A stretch of DNA of 33,138 nucleotides from a virus: positions 1-33,138 of the IMG/VR virus record IMGVR_UViG_3300033145_003427; one strand, 5' to 3'. Position 1 is the first letter of the stretch; each line of letters starts with the position of its first letter. The position numbers and the translations under genes are program-made. A model generated the notes under the pieces. It ran no database searches. It was not told where the DNA came from and saw nothing but the letters and a program-made list of their open reading frames with translations. Below, one piece after another: positions 15,626-22,012 of this stretch.

Positions 15626-16023
15626 TAATCATCTCCAACGTATTCTGTATTATCACTTCCGTCCACGTCTATGTTATAAGCAATTGAATCCAAATATTCC
15701 ACAACATCGCTACCAGACCGGGCCATGTAACTTTGGGCCAAGTTAGTATAGAACTGTGATTTTTTAGTCTTGTCTATCTTGATATCTCCTCTACCTAGGC
15801 CAAGATTAATTGCTTCATCAGCATATTTGGCAGCCATACTTCGGCACAAATCGGCACAACAGTGCCACAAATCATCTGCATTTAAATCGAGAGCACCATC
15901 AATCTCGGCATCCTCAAAGAAGTAATTCGTTCCTATTACCGCCGAGGTTCCACTAGGGACTTTATCAAAGATAAGAACTCTAACTCTTCCCCGGTCAGTA
16001 GTTGGATCACAAGTATAAGACAT
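15625..16023 (-). CDS. Head-tail adaptor (connector) protein
   Basis: This 132-aa protein opens with CDPTTDRGRVRVLIFDKVP and NYFFEDAEIDGALDLNADDL, followed by helices (CADLCRSMAAKYADEAINLG, then KSQFYTNLAQSYMARSGSD). That order (RVR-L-I-D, F-D-A-E-I, three to four helices with an A-x-K-x-A-x-E pattern) is typical of gp6-like adaptors that bind the portal ring. It is followed by stopper, gp10-like and terminator genes, as in siphovirus neck modules. AGGA precedes the ATG. Confidence 0.75.
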   Translation of the reverse strand: MSYTCDPTTDRGRVRVLIFDKVPSGTSAVIGTNYFFEDAEIDGALDLNADDLWHCCADLCRSMAAKYADEAINLGLGRGDIKIDKTKKSQFYTNLAQSYMARSGSDVVEYLDSIAYNIDVDGSDNTEYVGDD

Positions 16024-16025
16024 TA

Positions 16026-16433
16026 TTATTTCCTACCTCTTGTTCCTTTCTGTTTTTTGGGCTCTGTCCTCTCAATTTCATCTGTTTCAAACATAGTCTC
16101 TTTCATTTCTTCTAGAAGTTTTTTAACTTCTCTCAACTCTTTCAAGATTGCTAAACTAGATAGAGAGGATACTATTTCAAGAGCGTTAGATCGAGATAGT
16201 CCTCTTGTTGTGGCTTTTGAAACAAGAGTTCTAAAACTTTCTTTCTCTAAGAGCCCATCAAGAGTTGGAACAACTATTGCCTCCAAAGGAGGAGTGGATT
16301 CTGTTTCTTCTTCCTTTTTTAAAAATCTACCCTTGTTCATGAACTCATGCTCTTCATCCGAAAGAGATTCTCCTCCAGCTATTTTCCTATAAATCCTCTC
16401 CAGTTCTTTCCTCTTCTCTTCAAAATTTGCCAT
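16026..16433 (-). CDS. Hypothetical charged protein
   Basis: This 135-aa, strongly charged, mostly helical protein has a likely coiled coil at the N-terminus (FEEKRKELERIYRKI) and another at about 95-115 (LKELREVKKLLEEMKETM). It ends in a basic tail (KKQKGTRGRK). AGGAGG lies eight bases before the ATG. It sits between the O-antigen-ligase-like gene and the head-tail adaptor, at the border of the accessory cassette. A virion or assembly role is plausible but not shown. Confidence 0.65.
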   Translation of the reverse strand: MANFEEKRKELERIYRKIAGGESLSDEEHEFMNKGRFLKKEEETESTPPLEAIVVPTLDGLLEKESFRTLVSKATTRGLSRSNALEIVSSLSSLAILKELREVKKLLEEMKETMFETDEIERTEPKKQKGTRGRK

Positions 16434-16456
16434 TTCGCTGCCTCCTTATGTTTTTG

Positions 16457-18565
16457 TTATTTCACCACTCCTAAAGGACCTGTAGATCCTTGTAGTTGTT
16501 TCTTTTCTTGCTGTTTTCTAAACTCCTCGGCCTCACGAGGAGACATAAAAGTTCCCATCTCTACATTGTACGGCCACTCCAGCGGTATGTTTAGTTTTAT
16601 CTTTTCCGCCAATACTACATTTTGAATAAGTGCATGATGTTTTTCGATCTCTACTTGATGAACCTTGATTGATGCTGCTCCTTCTTGACTAATTTGTTTC
16701 ACTACAAGCCTCCTTTTCGGTAATGGGATAAGTGCATAGATCTCCTGCATCCTTTGTAATGCAGACTCAAACCTTGGATAGTAGTAAAGTGAATGATTAA
16801 AGAATTCAAAAGCTTCTGCCCATTTCTTGTTCAGTAGTTTAGCTATTCCGACATTATAGTACATTTGCCAAGCAGGAGTCATCCCATCGTAGAAGCGGTA
16901 CATAATCTCAGCATGTCTTTCTGCTTGATCAGGATACGTATCAAAGTAACCAATAGCAAAATGGGTTCTAAAAATGGTTTCTTTTGGACAAATCTTTGTT
17001 GCTTCAAGTAGATACTTTTCCTTTTTCTCTACATCCTTTGCAAATATATACTTAAGAAAGTAATAGTTACCGACATTAGGTTTAACACAACCTTCCCAAA
17101 TCAAAGCACACAGCCCCGCAAATAATATTATTGAGATGAACACATTAGGAGTAAAAGTTACAACCTTAGAAGATACAGAAAGAGATTCAATCATAGCCAA
17201 AGATATCCAGAAAAGCATCGCTGATGGCCCTAACCTTAGAGGAAAGAAGAAAAAAGTATGCAACAAAACTACTACTAATCCAGAAAGTATGACCGCTCCT
17301 AACAAGAATTCCTGACCTGAAACGTCTCCAATTAGAAGAGAACTTCCATGATATATAACTAAGCCAAGAATCAAAAGAAAACTCAATCCTCCAATAACCC
17401 CTCCTTCCACAAAGTTTTCAAGATAATCATTGTGTACTTCTCGTGGTTGAGGGGTTTGATATTCCTCATTCAGAAACTTACTATCTTTATCATGTAGTTT
17501 GGCTTGAGCTTGATATACTTCTTTTCTGTATGTTCGTAGACCAAAACCATGTAATGGTTTCTGCCGAATCAATTCTAAAGCAGCCTTCCAGTATCTTATT
17601 CTATACCTAAGATGTGCAATTGGATCTTCTTGATCTGTTCCTTTAAGAGAAAAAGAGTTGCTAAAAGAATTATTTTTATCATGAAGCCTTTTCAACTGTT
17701 TGATTACAGAAGGATTATCCAATATTCTAACTACAACCACATTTATAATTGCTGATAGAATCACTAACTTAACAACAAATAACCATTTTATATTCCAACT
17801 AAAAGCGAAAAGAAGAAAATCAAATACCCACCCTTTCCATGAAACTATAAGAAGAAAGAATAATGCTCCTACCAAGAGACCCAAAACCGCCCCTCTACAC
17901 CTTGTAGCAACAATTGTCGCCACTACAAGTAGTATAGAAAGCAGAAACCACTTATTCACCTCTACAGATAGAAAAAGAAGGAACGGCAAACAAGTAACAA
18001 GAAATCCTGCAAAAAAATTAGTATTGCCAGAAGGACCAATCACTCGTGTGTCTGTGAGTTTTCCGTTGATCCTTTTCGCCCATACAGGTGTTAATCCCTC
18101 AGGTCTGCCTTCAAGTTCCTTCATCTCCAAACCTAATCTTTGTTTAAACAGAATGTCAAACGCAAACTTTTGTCCTAATCCGTACAAAGACGAAGCAGTT
18201 GCTACGAAGAATACTCCTAATGAGATAACTGTCATGTTTACTAGATTGTTATTAAATAGAGTTGCGCATACAATGAAAGCACATAGGTAGGCAAACACTA
18301 AGGGAAGATCCCTTAAAGAATTGTGAGGAACTGTTGACCAAAAAGAAGTCATAAACAAATACACCAAATAGAGGCATGATAAAACTACAACTGGACTAAG
18401 AACAATCCTCCCAAGTTGAGAAAAAACAACTACAACAAGAGCCATTCCCCCTGCTACGGCAGCTATTTGAGGTAGTATGTACCCATCCAATAACTTCATT
18501 GGACAGAAAACAAATGGAGAACCTATAATAGTTACCAACAGAAGTAATAGAATCCACGCCTCCAC
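16457..18565 (-). CDS. O-antigen ligase/polymerase-like membrane protein (Wzy_C) with TPR-like tail
   Basis: This 702-aa protein has about ten hydrophobic segments from residues 1-490. It carries three blocks typical of the Wzy_C family: GNTNFFAGFL (180-189), RYWKAALELIRQKPLHGFG (324-342), and HNDYLENFVEGGVIGGLSF (378-396). The large loop between about 280 and 385 would be periplasmic. Residues about 510-610 look TPR-like (AWQMYYNVGIAKLLNKKWAE). The expected role is joining or polymerising surface polysaccharide, or in some relatives glycosylating protein, at the inner membrane. The start is GTG with AGGAGG seven bases upstream. It is read in the same direction as the virion genes around it, which is unusual, so lysogenic conversion, superinfection exclusion or virion glycosylation are all possible. 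Confidence 0.85.
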   Translation of the reverse strand: MEAWILLLLLVTIIGSPFVFCPMKLLDGYILPQIAAVAGGMALVVVVFSQLGRIVLSPVVVLSCLYLVYLFMTSFWSTVPHNSLRDLPLVFAYLCAFIVCATLFNNNLVNMTVISLGVFFVATASSLYGLGQKFAFDILFKQRLGLEMKELEGRPEGLTPVWAKRINGKLTDTRVIGPSGNTNFFAGFLVTCLPFLLFLSVEVNKWFLLSILLVVATIVATRCRGAVLGLLVGALFFLLIVSWKGWVFDFLLFAFSWNIKWLFVVKLVILSAIINVVVVRILDNPSVIKQLKRLHDKNNSFSNSFSLKGTDQEDPIAHLRYRIRYWKAALELIRQKPLHGFGLRTYRKEVYQAQAKLHDKDSKFLNEEYQTPQPREVHNDYLENFVEGGVIGGLSFLLILGLVIYHGSSLLIGDVSGQEFLLGAVILSGLVVVLLHTFFFFPLRLGPSAMLFWISLAMIESLSVSSKVVTFTPNVFISIILFAGLCALIWEGCVKPNVGNYYFLKYIFAKDVEKKEKYLLEATKICPKETIFRTHFAIGYFDTYPDQAERHAEIMYRFYDGMTPAWQMYYNVGIAKLLNKKWAEAFEFFNHSLYYYPRFESALQRMQEIYALIPLPKRRLVVKQISQEGAASIKVHQVEIEKHHALIQNVVLAEKIKLNIPLEWPYNVEMGTFMSPREAEEFRKQQEKKQLQGSTGPLGVVK

Positions 18566-18592
18566 CTTTTCGCCTCCTTTTTATAGTAAAAC

Positions 18593-19006
18593 TTATCCAG
18601 TTATCAGATTCGCAACAAAACTTACATTATTGGTCTGTGCTCTATAATCAAAAGTTATGTAAGGAACGCCTTTCAATAGTGTTAGATGCTCTGTTGAGCC
18701 ACTTCCAGTAATCGATGTAAAAAGAGGAAGCCAATATCTACCATTGTCCCCAGGTCCTCCTACACTTGTTCCTGTAGTTAGAATACTTGTTCCTGATGCA
18801 TTAGTTATCAAACAAGTATTTCCACTCTGAGTAGAATGCACAGCAGTCCTGATTGCTAAACTTCCTCCTGAAGTAATTTGTAATTCAAGAGCAAGATTTC
18901 TTTGATCGAAATACTTTTGACCTATCTTCGCAATATCTAATTGGGACCAAGCCAACCCCGTAGTAGCGGAAACTGACGTTCCAGAATGTAATGGTATTAC
19001 AAACAT
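18593..19006 (-). CDS. Small beta-rich appendage protein
   Basis: This 137-aa protein is rich in Ser, Thr and Gly (MFVIPLHSGTSVSATTGLAW) with no membrane segment. Late residues GVPYITFDYRAQTNNVSFVA suggest beta strands. AGGAG lies seven bases before the ATG. It precedes the O-antigen-ligase-like gene inside the accessory cassette of probable head or tail decorations. No family is recognised. A virion decoration role is inferred from composition and neighbours. Confidence 0.6.
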   Translation of the reverse strand: MFVIPLHSGTSVSATTGLAWSQLDIAKIGQKYFDQRNLALELQITSGGSLAIRTAVHSTQSGNTCLITNASGTSILTTGTSVGGPGDNGRYWLPLFTSITGSGSTEHLTLLKGVPYITFDYRAQTNNVSFVANLITG

Positions 19007-19073
19007 TTCTCTTCTCCTTGTCTAAAATTTTGTAGGGTAGTAGTTCAGAAGAAGAGCAAACTACCTACCACCT

Positions 19074-19373
19074 CTACTCAAAACGTGCGTAAACTAAAAA
19101 CCTGGCTGTCTTCCCTCTTCCACTCCAACCTCCGGTAAAACTCACTCCTGATTGGACCTCGTATTCGCCTTCTTCATCAAAATCTCCTACTACATTAGTA
19201 TATGCTATGTAGTTAGTTGCTCCACTTATTGTATAGGTAGCTCCTGACCAGGTTCCTGTTGTTCCTCCTGGTTTCTCGTAAAAGATTCTGCAACTTGCGC
19301 AGGTGGAAATATCTTCTCCACAGTTGAGAATAATACTTACCCCAGAATCATTTACATAGTACTTGTCAGCCAT
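19074..19373 (-). CDS. BppU-like/appendage beta-sandwich protein
   Basis: This 99-aa protein begins MADKYYVNDSGVSIILNCGE and contains DISTCASCRIFYEKPGGTTG and YTNVVGDFDEEGEYEVQSG. This series (I-x-L-D-I, then KPGGTTGTW, then a GD-x-D-x-G-x-Y-x-x-Q strand) is common to short phage proteins related to the N-terminal domain of baseplate or fibre upper proteins. It starts on TAATG overlap with its neighbour. A small decoration or adaptor role for fibre attachment is inferred. Confidence 0.65.
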   Translation of the reverse strand: MADKYYVNDSGVSIILNCGEDISTCASCRIFYEKPGGTTGTWSGATYTISGATNYIAYTNVVGDFDEEGEYEVQSGVSFTGGWSGRGKTARFLVYARFE

Positions 19374-19654
19374 TAAACAAAATCCATAGTCGAATTAAGA
19401 GATATCCTTTTTGCAATCTCAGAATCTGCTGATAGATTCCTCGTTATATTTGAATCAACATTGACTGTCCTTGCTATCTTAGAGCTTTTCGTTAAACTTT
19501 TCGCTATATTTGAATTAAGAGATATCCTTTTTGCAACCTCAGAATCTAGTAAAATACGTTCATAGTAAACTAATGGAATACTAATCCATTCTACTTCTAA
19601 AGTGTTAAAAAAATTGACACTGTTGATATTAGTATATTCTACAGAATATGCCAA
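19373..19654 (-). CDS. Decapeptide-repeat appendage protein
   Basis: This 93-aa protein has a normal N-terminal 36 residues followed by five decapeptide repeats (residues 37-86): DSEVAKRISL, NSNIAKSLTK, SSKIARTVNV, DSNITRNLSA, DSEIAKRISL. The consensus is x-S-x-I-A-K-x-L/I-x-x. The first and last repeats are nearly identical at DNA level, which indicates duplication. A thin beta-type solenoid is likely. The start is TTG with GGAGG eight bases upstream. It sits between two small virion-type proteins and probably forms part of an appendage. Confidence 0.65.
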   Translation of the reverse strand: MAYSVEYTNINSVNFFNTLEVEWISIPLVYYERILLDSEVAKRISLNSNIAKSLTKSSKIARTVNVDSNITRNLSADSEIAKRISLNSTMDFV

Positions 19655-19954
19655 TTAAATATCCTCCGGAACCGGAGTAGACGGAACAGTCAATGCCTCG
19701 TAATCTGCTAAAAAAGCGTTTACACCGACTATTTGTTTTTGAACCTGTGCAATTTGTGTCTCCATTTGTGTTTTTTGATTGTTTAGTGATTCTACTGTTT
19801 GCTGGTTTGCAATAGTGGTTTCACTAGCAAGGACAACACCGGTATCGGCATCCCACTTTTTCTTGATAATCAAAATTTCTTTTGAACCTTCTGTAACCTG
19901 CCTCAGTTCAATTATTCCTTTTCCTTTTAGTTCTAGATAGCGTGTGAAATCCAT
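19655..19954 (-). CDS. Coiled-coil structural protein
   Basis: This 99-aa protein has an N-terminal strand region (LELKGKGIIELRQVTEGSKE) and a C-terminal coiled coil (NNQKTQMETQIAQVQKQIVG). GGGAGG lies nine bases before the ATG. It is the first member of a run of small proteins after the putative promoter at 20085-20093. Proteins of this shape often link fibre subunits. No specific family is recognised. Confidence 0.6.
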   Translation of the reverse strand: MDFTRYLELKGKGIIELRQVTEGSKEILIIKKKWDADTGVVLASETTIANQQTVESLNNQKTQMETQIAQVQKQIVGVNAFLADYEALTVPSTPVPEDI

Positions 19955-20016
19955 GTTTTATTTCCTCCCTGCTGTTCCAATAAAAAGTCTTCCTGTTCAG
20001 TTGTTAATTCTTCCAT
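19933..20016 (-). CDS. Possible 27-aa leader peptide
   Basis: The reading frame MEELTTEQEDFLLEQQGGNK plus seven residues begins at an ATG at 20016 and overlaps the start of the 99-aa gene out of frame. It contains that gene's ribosome binding site in its own coding sequence. It has no strong binding site of its own. It could be a real small protein or a coupling leader, but chance is possible. Confidence 0.3.
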   Translation of the reverse strand: MEELTTEQEDFLLEQQGGNKTWISHAI

Positions 20017-20084
20017 GATATATAGAGCCCGCACACCTTTATATATTTATCCTACCACTGACGGATAGGAACAACTATTAGAGA

Positions 20085-20093
20085 ATTATAACA
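20085..20093 (-). promoter_or_regulatory. Extended -10 promoter candidate
   Basis: TGTTATAAT on the minus strand is a perfect extended -10 element in the 164-bp gap before the 99-aa gene, pointing in the direction of transcription. No good -35 is seen. The upstream GTGTGCGGTCT (20103-20093) recurs in near-identical form at 20036-20026 in front of a TATATA. Two tandem start sites may supply the appendage cassette. Confidence 0.45.
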
Positions 20094-20118
20094 GACCGCA
20101 CACATTATACTTCTGTCA

Positions 20119-21192
20119 TTATATCACTGATGCCCAAGCCCCGCCCTCATAAACCTGAACTTTATTTAAAGTTGTATTATATAAAATCATTCCATTAACA
20201 GCAGTTAAAGCATCTCTCTGGGCTGTTGTCATTCTTGTTAAAAGTAATGCTCCTGTTGTTGAAGAAATATCTAATTTGGCAGAAGTTGCCGGACTCGTCG
20301 TGCCAATGCCGACGTTGCCGTTTCGGTCAATCAAAATATTATCACTATCTCCTCCAGCACCCAAATATAACTTTCCTAAACTATTGCTTGCTGAGACTTC
20401 AATATCATCAGAATTAGACCTCATACCCACAAAACCTAATTGCGTTTCATCACTATCTTGAAATATTATTCTTGCCGAACTCCTTAAACTCTCAGAGTCT
20501 GCATCTGTTAAAGTAAAGGTTGGTACATTTTTAGAAATATGTAAAGCAGTATCTGGGCTCGTCGTGCCGATGCCGACGTTGCCATCATTTGTTAATCTTA
20601 TACCTTCGTTACCTCCAGCAAATAAACGAAGACATATAAAACCACCTCCATAATCACCAATATTAAGCGAATTATCCCCTCCTGCAAACATTACATATCT
20701 TGCTACACCTCCTGTATCCTTTAATTGATATGCTTTATTGTTATCTAATAATATTGCCCCCCCAGAAACATGTAAAAGTGCGTTTGGTGTTGTTGTCCCA
20801 ATCCCAACATTACATCCAGTTATCTCCAAATAATTACTCGTATCATCAAACGCCAACAACGGCCCTGCGGCCTGACCGATTGTGCCGCCGTCCGGCATGG
20901 TGATGTTTCCAGTAAGGGTGAGGCTTGCTGCTGTAAGCCCCTGAAGAATCCAACGACCATTTCCAGCATTAGCATCTGGCTGAATTACATCAGGAGAGCT
21001 TTCCGCCGCTCCGGAATCATCATCATAAGTATATGGGAACATATCACTAAGAGGAACCATTACCAGAGCCATATCTTTATCTGCTAATGCTACACCGCTT
21101 CCATCACCCTTCGTATCAGTAGCGTCTATAGAATCAAGATCTCCTACAGCCCCACCAGTTAATCCATACGCACCATATATTCTCTTAGGCAT
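20119..21192 (-). CDS. Tail fibre-like/head appendage protein with NVGIGTTxP repeats
   Basis: This 357-aa protein carries three copies of a repeat centred on NVGIGTTTPNALLHVS (127-143), GNVGIGTTSPDTALHIS (204-220) and GNVGIGTTSPATSAKLDIS (292-310). The repeat is widespread in phage fibres and bacterial surface proteins. Between copies are Gly/Asn-rich beta stretches. The N-terminus (MPKRIYGAYGLTGGAVGDLD, then LVMVPLSDMFPYTYDDDSGA) looks like a fibre anchor, and the end (TTLNKVQVYEGGAWASVI) is a common fibre tip. GGAGG precedes the ATG. It is placed after the major capsid gene, so a head fibre is possible. Confidence 0.7.
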   Translation of the reverse strand: MPKRIYGAYGLTGGAVGDLDSIDATDTKGDGSGVALADKDMALVMVPLSDMFPYTYDDDSGAAESSPDVIQPDANAGNGRWILQGLTAASLTLTGNITMPDGGTIGQAAGPLLAFDDTSNYLEITGCNVGIGTTTPNALLHVSGGAILLDNNKAYQLKDTGGVARYVMFAGGDNSLNIGDYGGGFICLRLFAGGNEGIRLTNDGNVGIGTTSPDTALHISKNVPTFTLTDADSESLRSSARIIFQDSDETQLGFVGMRSNSDDIEVSASNSLGKLYLGAGGDSDNILIDRNGNVGIGTTSPATSAKLDISSTTGALLLTRMTTAQRDALTAVNGMILYNTTLNKVQVYEGGAWASVI

Positions 21193-21258
21193 TCTATCTC
21201 CTCCAAAAAAATGAGGGAGCCAATAGTTTGTAGACCAAAGGCCATAGAACCATCAACT

Positions 21259-21268
21259 CCCCCCCCCC
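21259..21268 (-). repeat. Homopolymer tract of ten G (minus strand)
   Basis: A run of ten G lies ten bases after the stop codon of the 162-aa gene and about 67 bases before the fibre start. It is exceptional in this AT-rich sequence. G-tracts of this length slip during replication. A weak GGGAG/CTCCC stem with a trailing T7 run (21211-21205) could also form here. Function is unknown. Confidence 0.5.
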
Positions 21269-21277
21269 ACACTTTGT

Positions 21278-21766
21278 TTAGATACCAAATGCTACCCACT
21301 GGACAGTAGTGCTATGTACTTGTTTAGTCGTAGCTGACAAACCAAATGCAGTGGGACTTGTGCTACTACGAGTACAAGTAATTGTGACCCCTTTGTTAGT
21401 AGCGTCATAAGCTGAGATATAAGCAGTGGAGACTCCTCCTCCTGCATGGTTCAGATTAAAAGTTAATCCATACAGGGTTGTAAAACCATGGATAAGAAAC
21501 AAAGTCTGACTTGCCGATCTATAGATATCAGCACATGAAGAAACTCCGCCCTTTATCCACATTCCCGCAGAGGCTTTATGGCCCATTGCATATCCTACCA
21601 CCCCATCCAGCTTACCAAACTCAGTTAAGGTAACATAACTACCGCTTGAATATCCAATACCACTTCTGGCAAGAGTAACCCCTCCAGCAGGTACAGTAAT
21701 TGTAGTTCCTGATATAGAACCTCGTTGCCACCTAGTTCCTCTTCCTGTTCCTCTTCGTCTTGGCAC
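21278..21766 (-). CDS. Small beta-rich virion/appendage protein
   Basis: This 162-aa protein has a basic N-terminus (MPRRRGTGRGTRWQRG) and then Gly/Ser/Thr-rich beta sequence. The block IHGFTTLYGLTFNLNHAGGG and the ending TTVQWVAFGI resemble the C-terminal half of the 162-aa fibre-like protein at 3575-4063. The start is GTG with AGGAGG eight bases upstream. It is the first gene after the structured region behind the capsid gene. A head decoration or appendage base is likely, but not proven. Confidence 0.65.
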   Translation of the reverse strand: MPRRRGTGRGTRWQRGSISGTTITVPAGGVTLARSGIGYSSGSYVTLTEFGKLDGVVGYAMGHKASAGMWIKGGVSSCADIYRSASQTLFLIHGFTTLYGLTFNLNHAGGGVSTAYISAYDATNKGVTITCTRSSTSPTAFGLSATTKQVHSTTVQWVAFGI

Positions 21767-21797
21767 GTTAAATTCCTCCTATTATTTTTTTATTTAG

Positions 21798-21836
21798 AGA
21801 TGGGGCGAGAAATTTTAGCCAGCCTCACCATCATCT
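21798..21836 (-). ncRNA. Structured hairpin R2, copy of R1
   Basis: On the minus strand the core GGTGAG...CTCGCC forms a six-pair stem (one G-U) with a 14-base loop. The outer stem is AGATG/CATCT. The core and loop are nearly identical to those of R1 at 21930-21971, while the outer stem differs but still pairs, which supports RNA structure. It could act as a terminator, processing site or protein-binding hairpin. Confidence 0.55.
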
Positions 21837-21849
21837 ATTATGAAATTCA

Positions 21850-21914
21850 GTGACTACTCCGTCAGCTAAAGCAGACGGCTTCTAAGCTTGCGCTAAGCTC
21901 TGTAGCCCCAGAAC
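21850..21914 (-). ncRNA. IS200/IS605 right-end-like / omega-RNA-like element, copy 2
   Basis: On the minus strand this reads CTGGGGCTACAG, a short hairpin, TTAGAAGC, the stem CCGTC-T-GC / GC-T-GACGG with a TTTA loop, then GAGTAGTCAC. This order (GGGCTACAG, TAGAAGC, hairpin, GTAGT-CAC) is what I associate with the 3' end of IS605-family tnpB transposons and their omega RNAs. It matches copy 1 at 25675-25743. No tnpA or tnpB gene is in the window. It is flanked on both sides by R1 and R2. Confidence 0.5.
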
Positions 21915-21929
21915 TAAAATTAAATTTTA

Positions 21930-21971
21930 GGATGGTGGGGCGAGAAATGTTAACCAGCCTCACCACCATCC
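21930..21971 (-). ncRNA. Structured hairpin R1 downstream of the capsid gene
   Basis: The 42 bases fold as GGATGGT/ACCATCC, a CC bulge, GGTGAG/CTCGCC and a 14-base loop GCTGGTTAACATTT. The capsid gene stop is 41 bases upstream. It is followed by an A/T-rich stretch, so a transcription terminator or attenuator after the capsid gene is one reading. The repeated copy R2 suggests a specific recognition role instead. Confidence 0.6.
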
Positions 21972-22012
21972 TTTTCGTTTCAACCTAAGAAATCCTCAAC
22001 AATTCCAAAGGT

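Noticed and set aside
17700-18290. A 196-codon plus-strand frame
   Set aside because: It is antisense to the O-antigen-ligase-like gene, has no good ribosome binding site and a composition typical of a shadow frame. The minus-strand protein has clear family motifs.
18566-18592. Promoter for the O-antigen-ligase-like gene
   Set aside because: The 27-base gap holds only the ribosome binding site; the gene is probably co-transcribed with the upstream genes.
21780-21980. A complete insertion sequence
   Set aside because: Only about 180 bp, no transposase or tnpB frame; kept as structured RNA resembling an IS605-type end.
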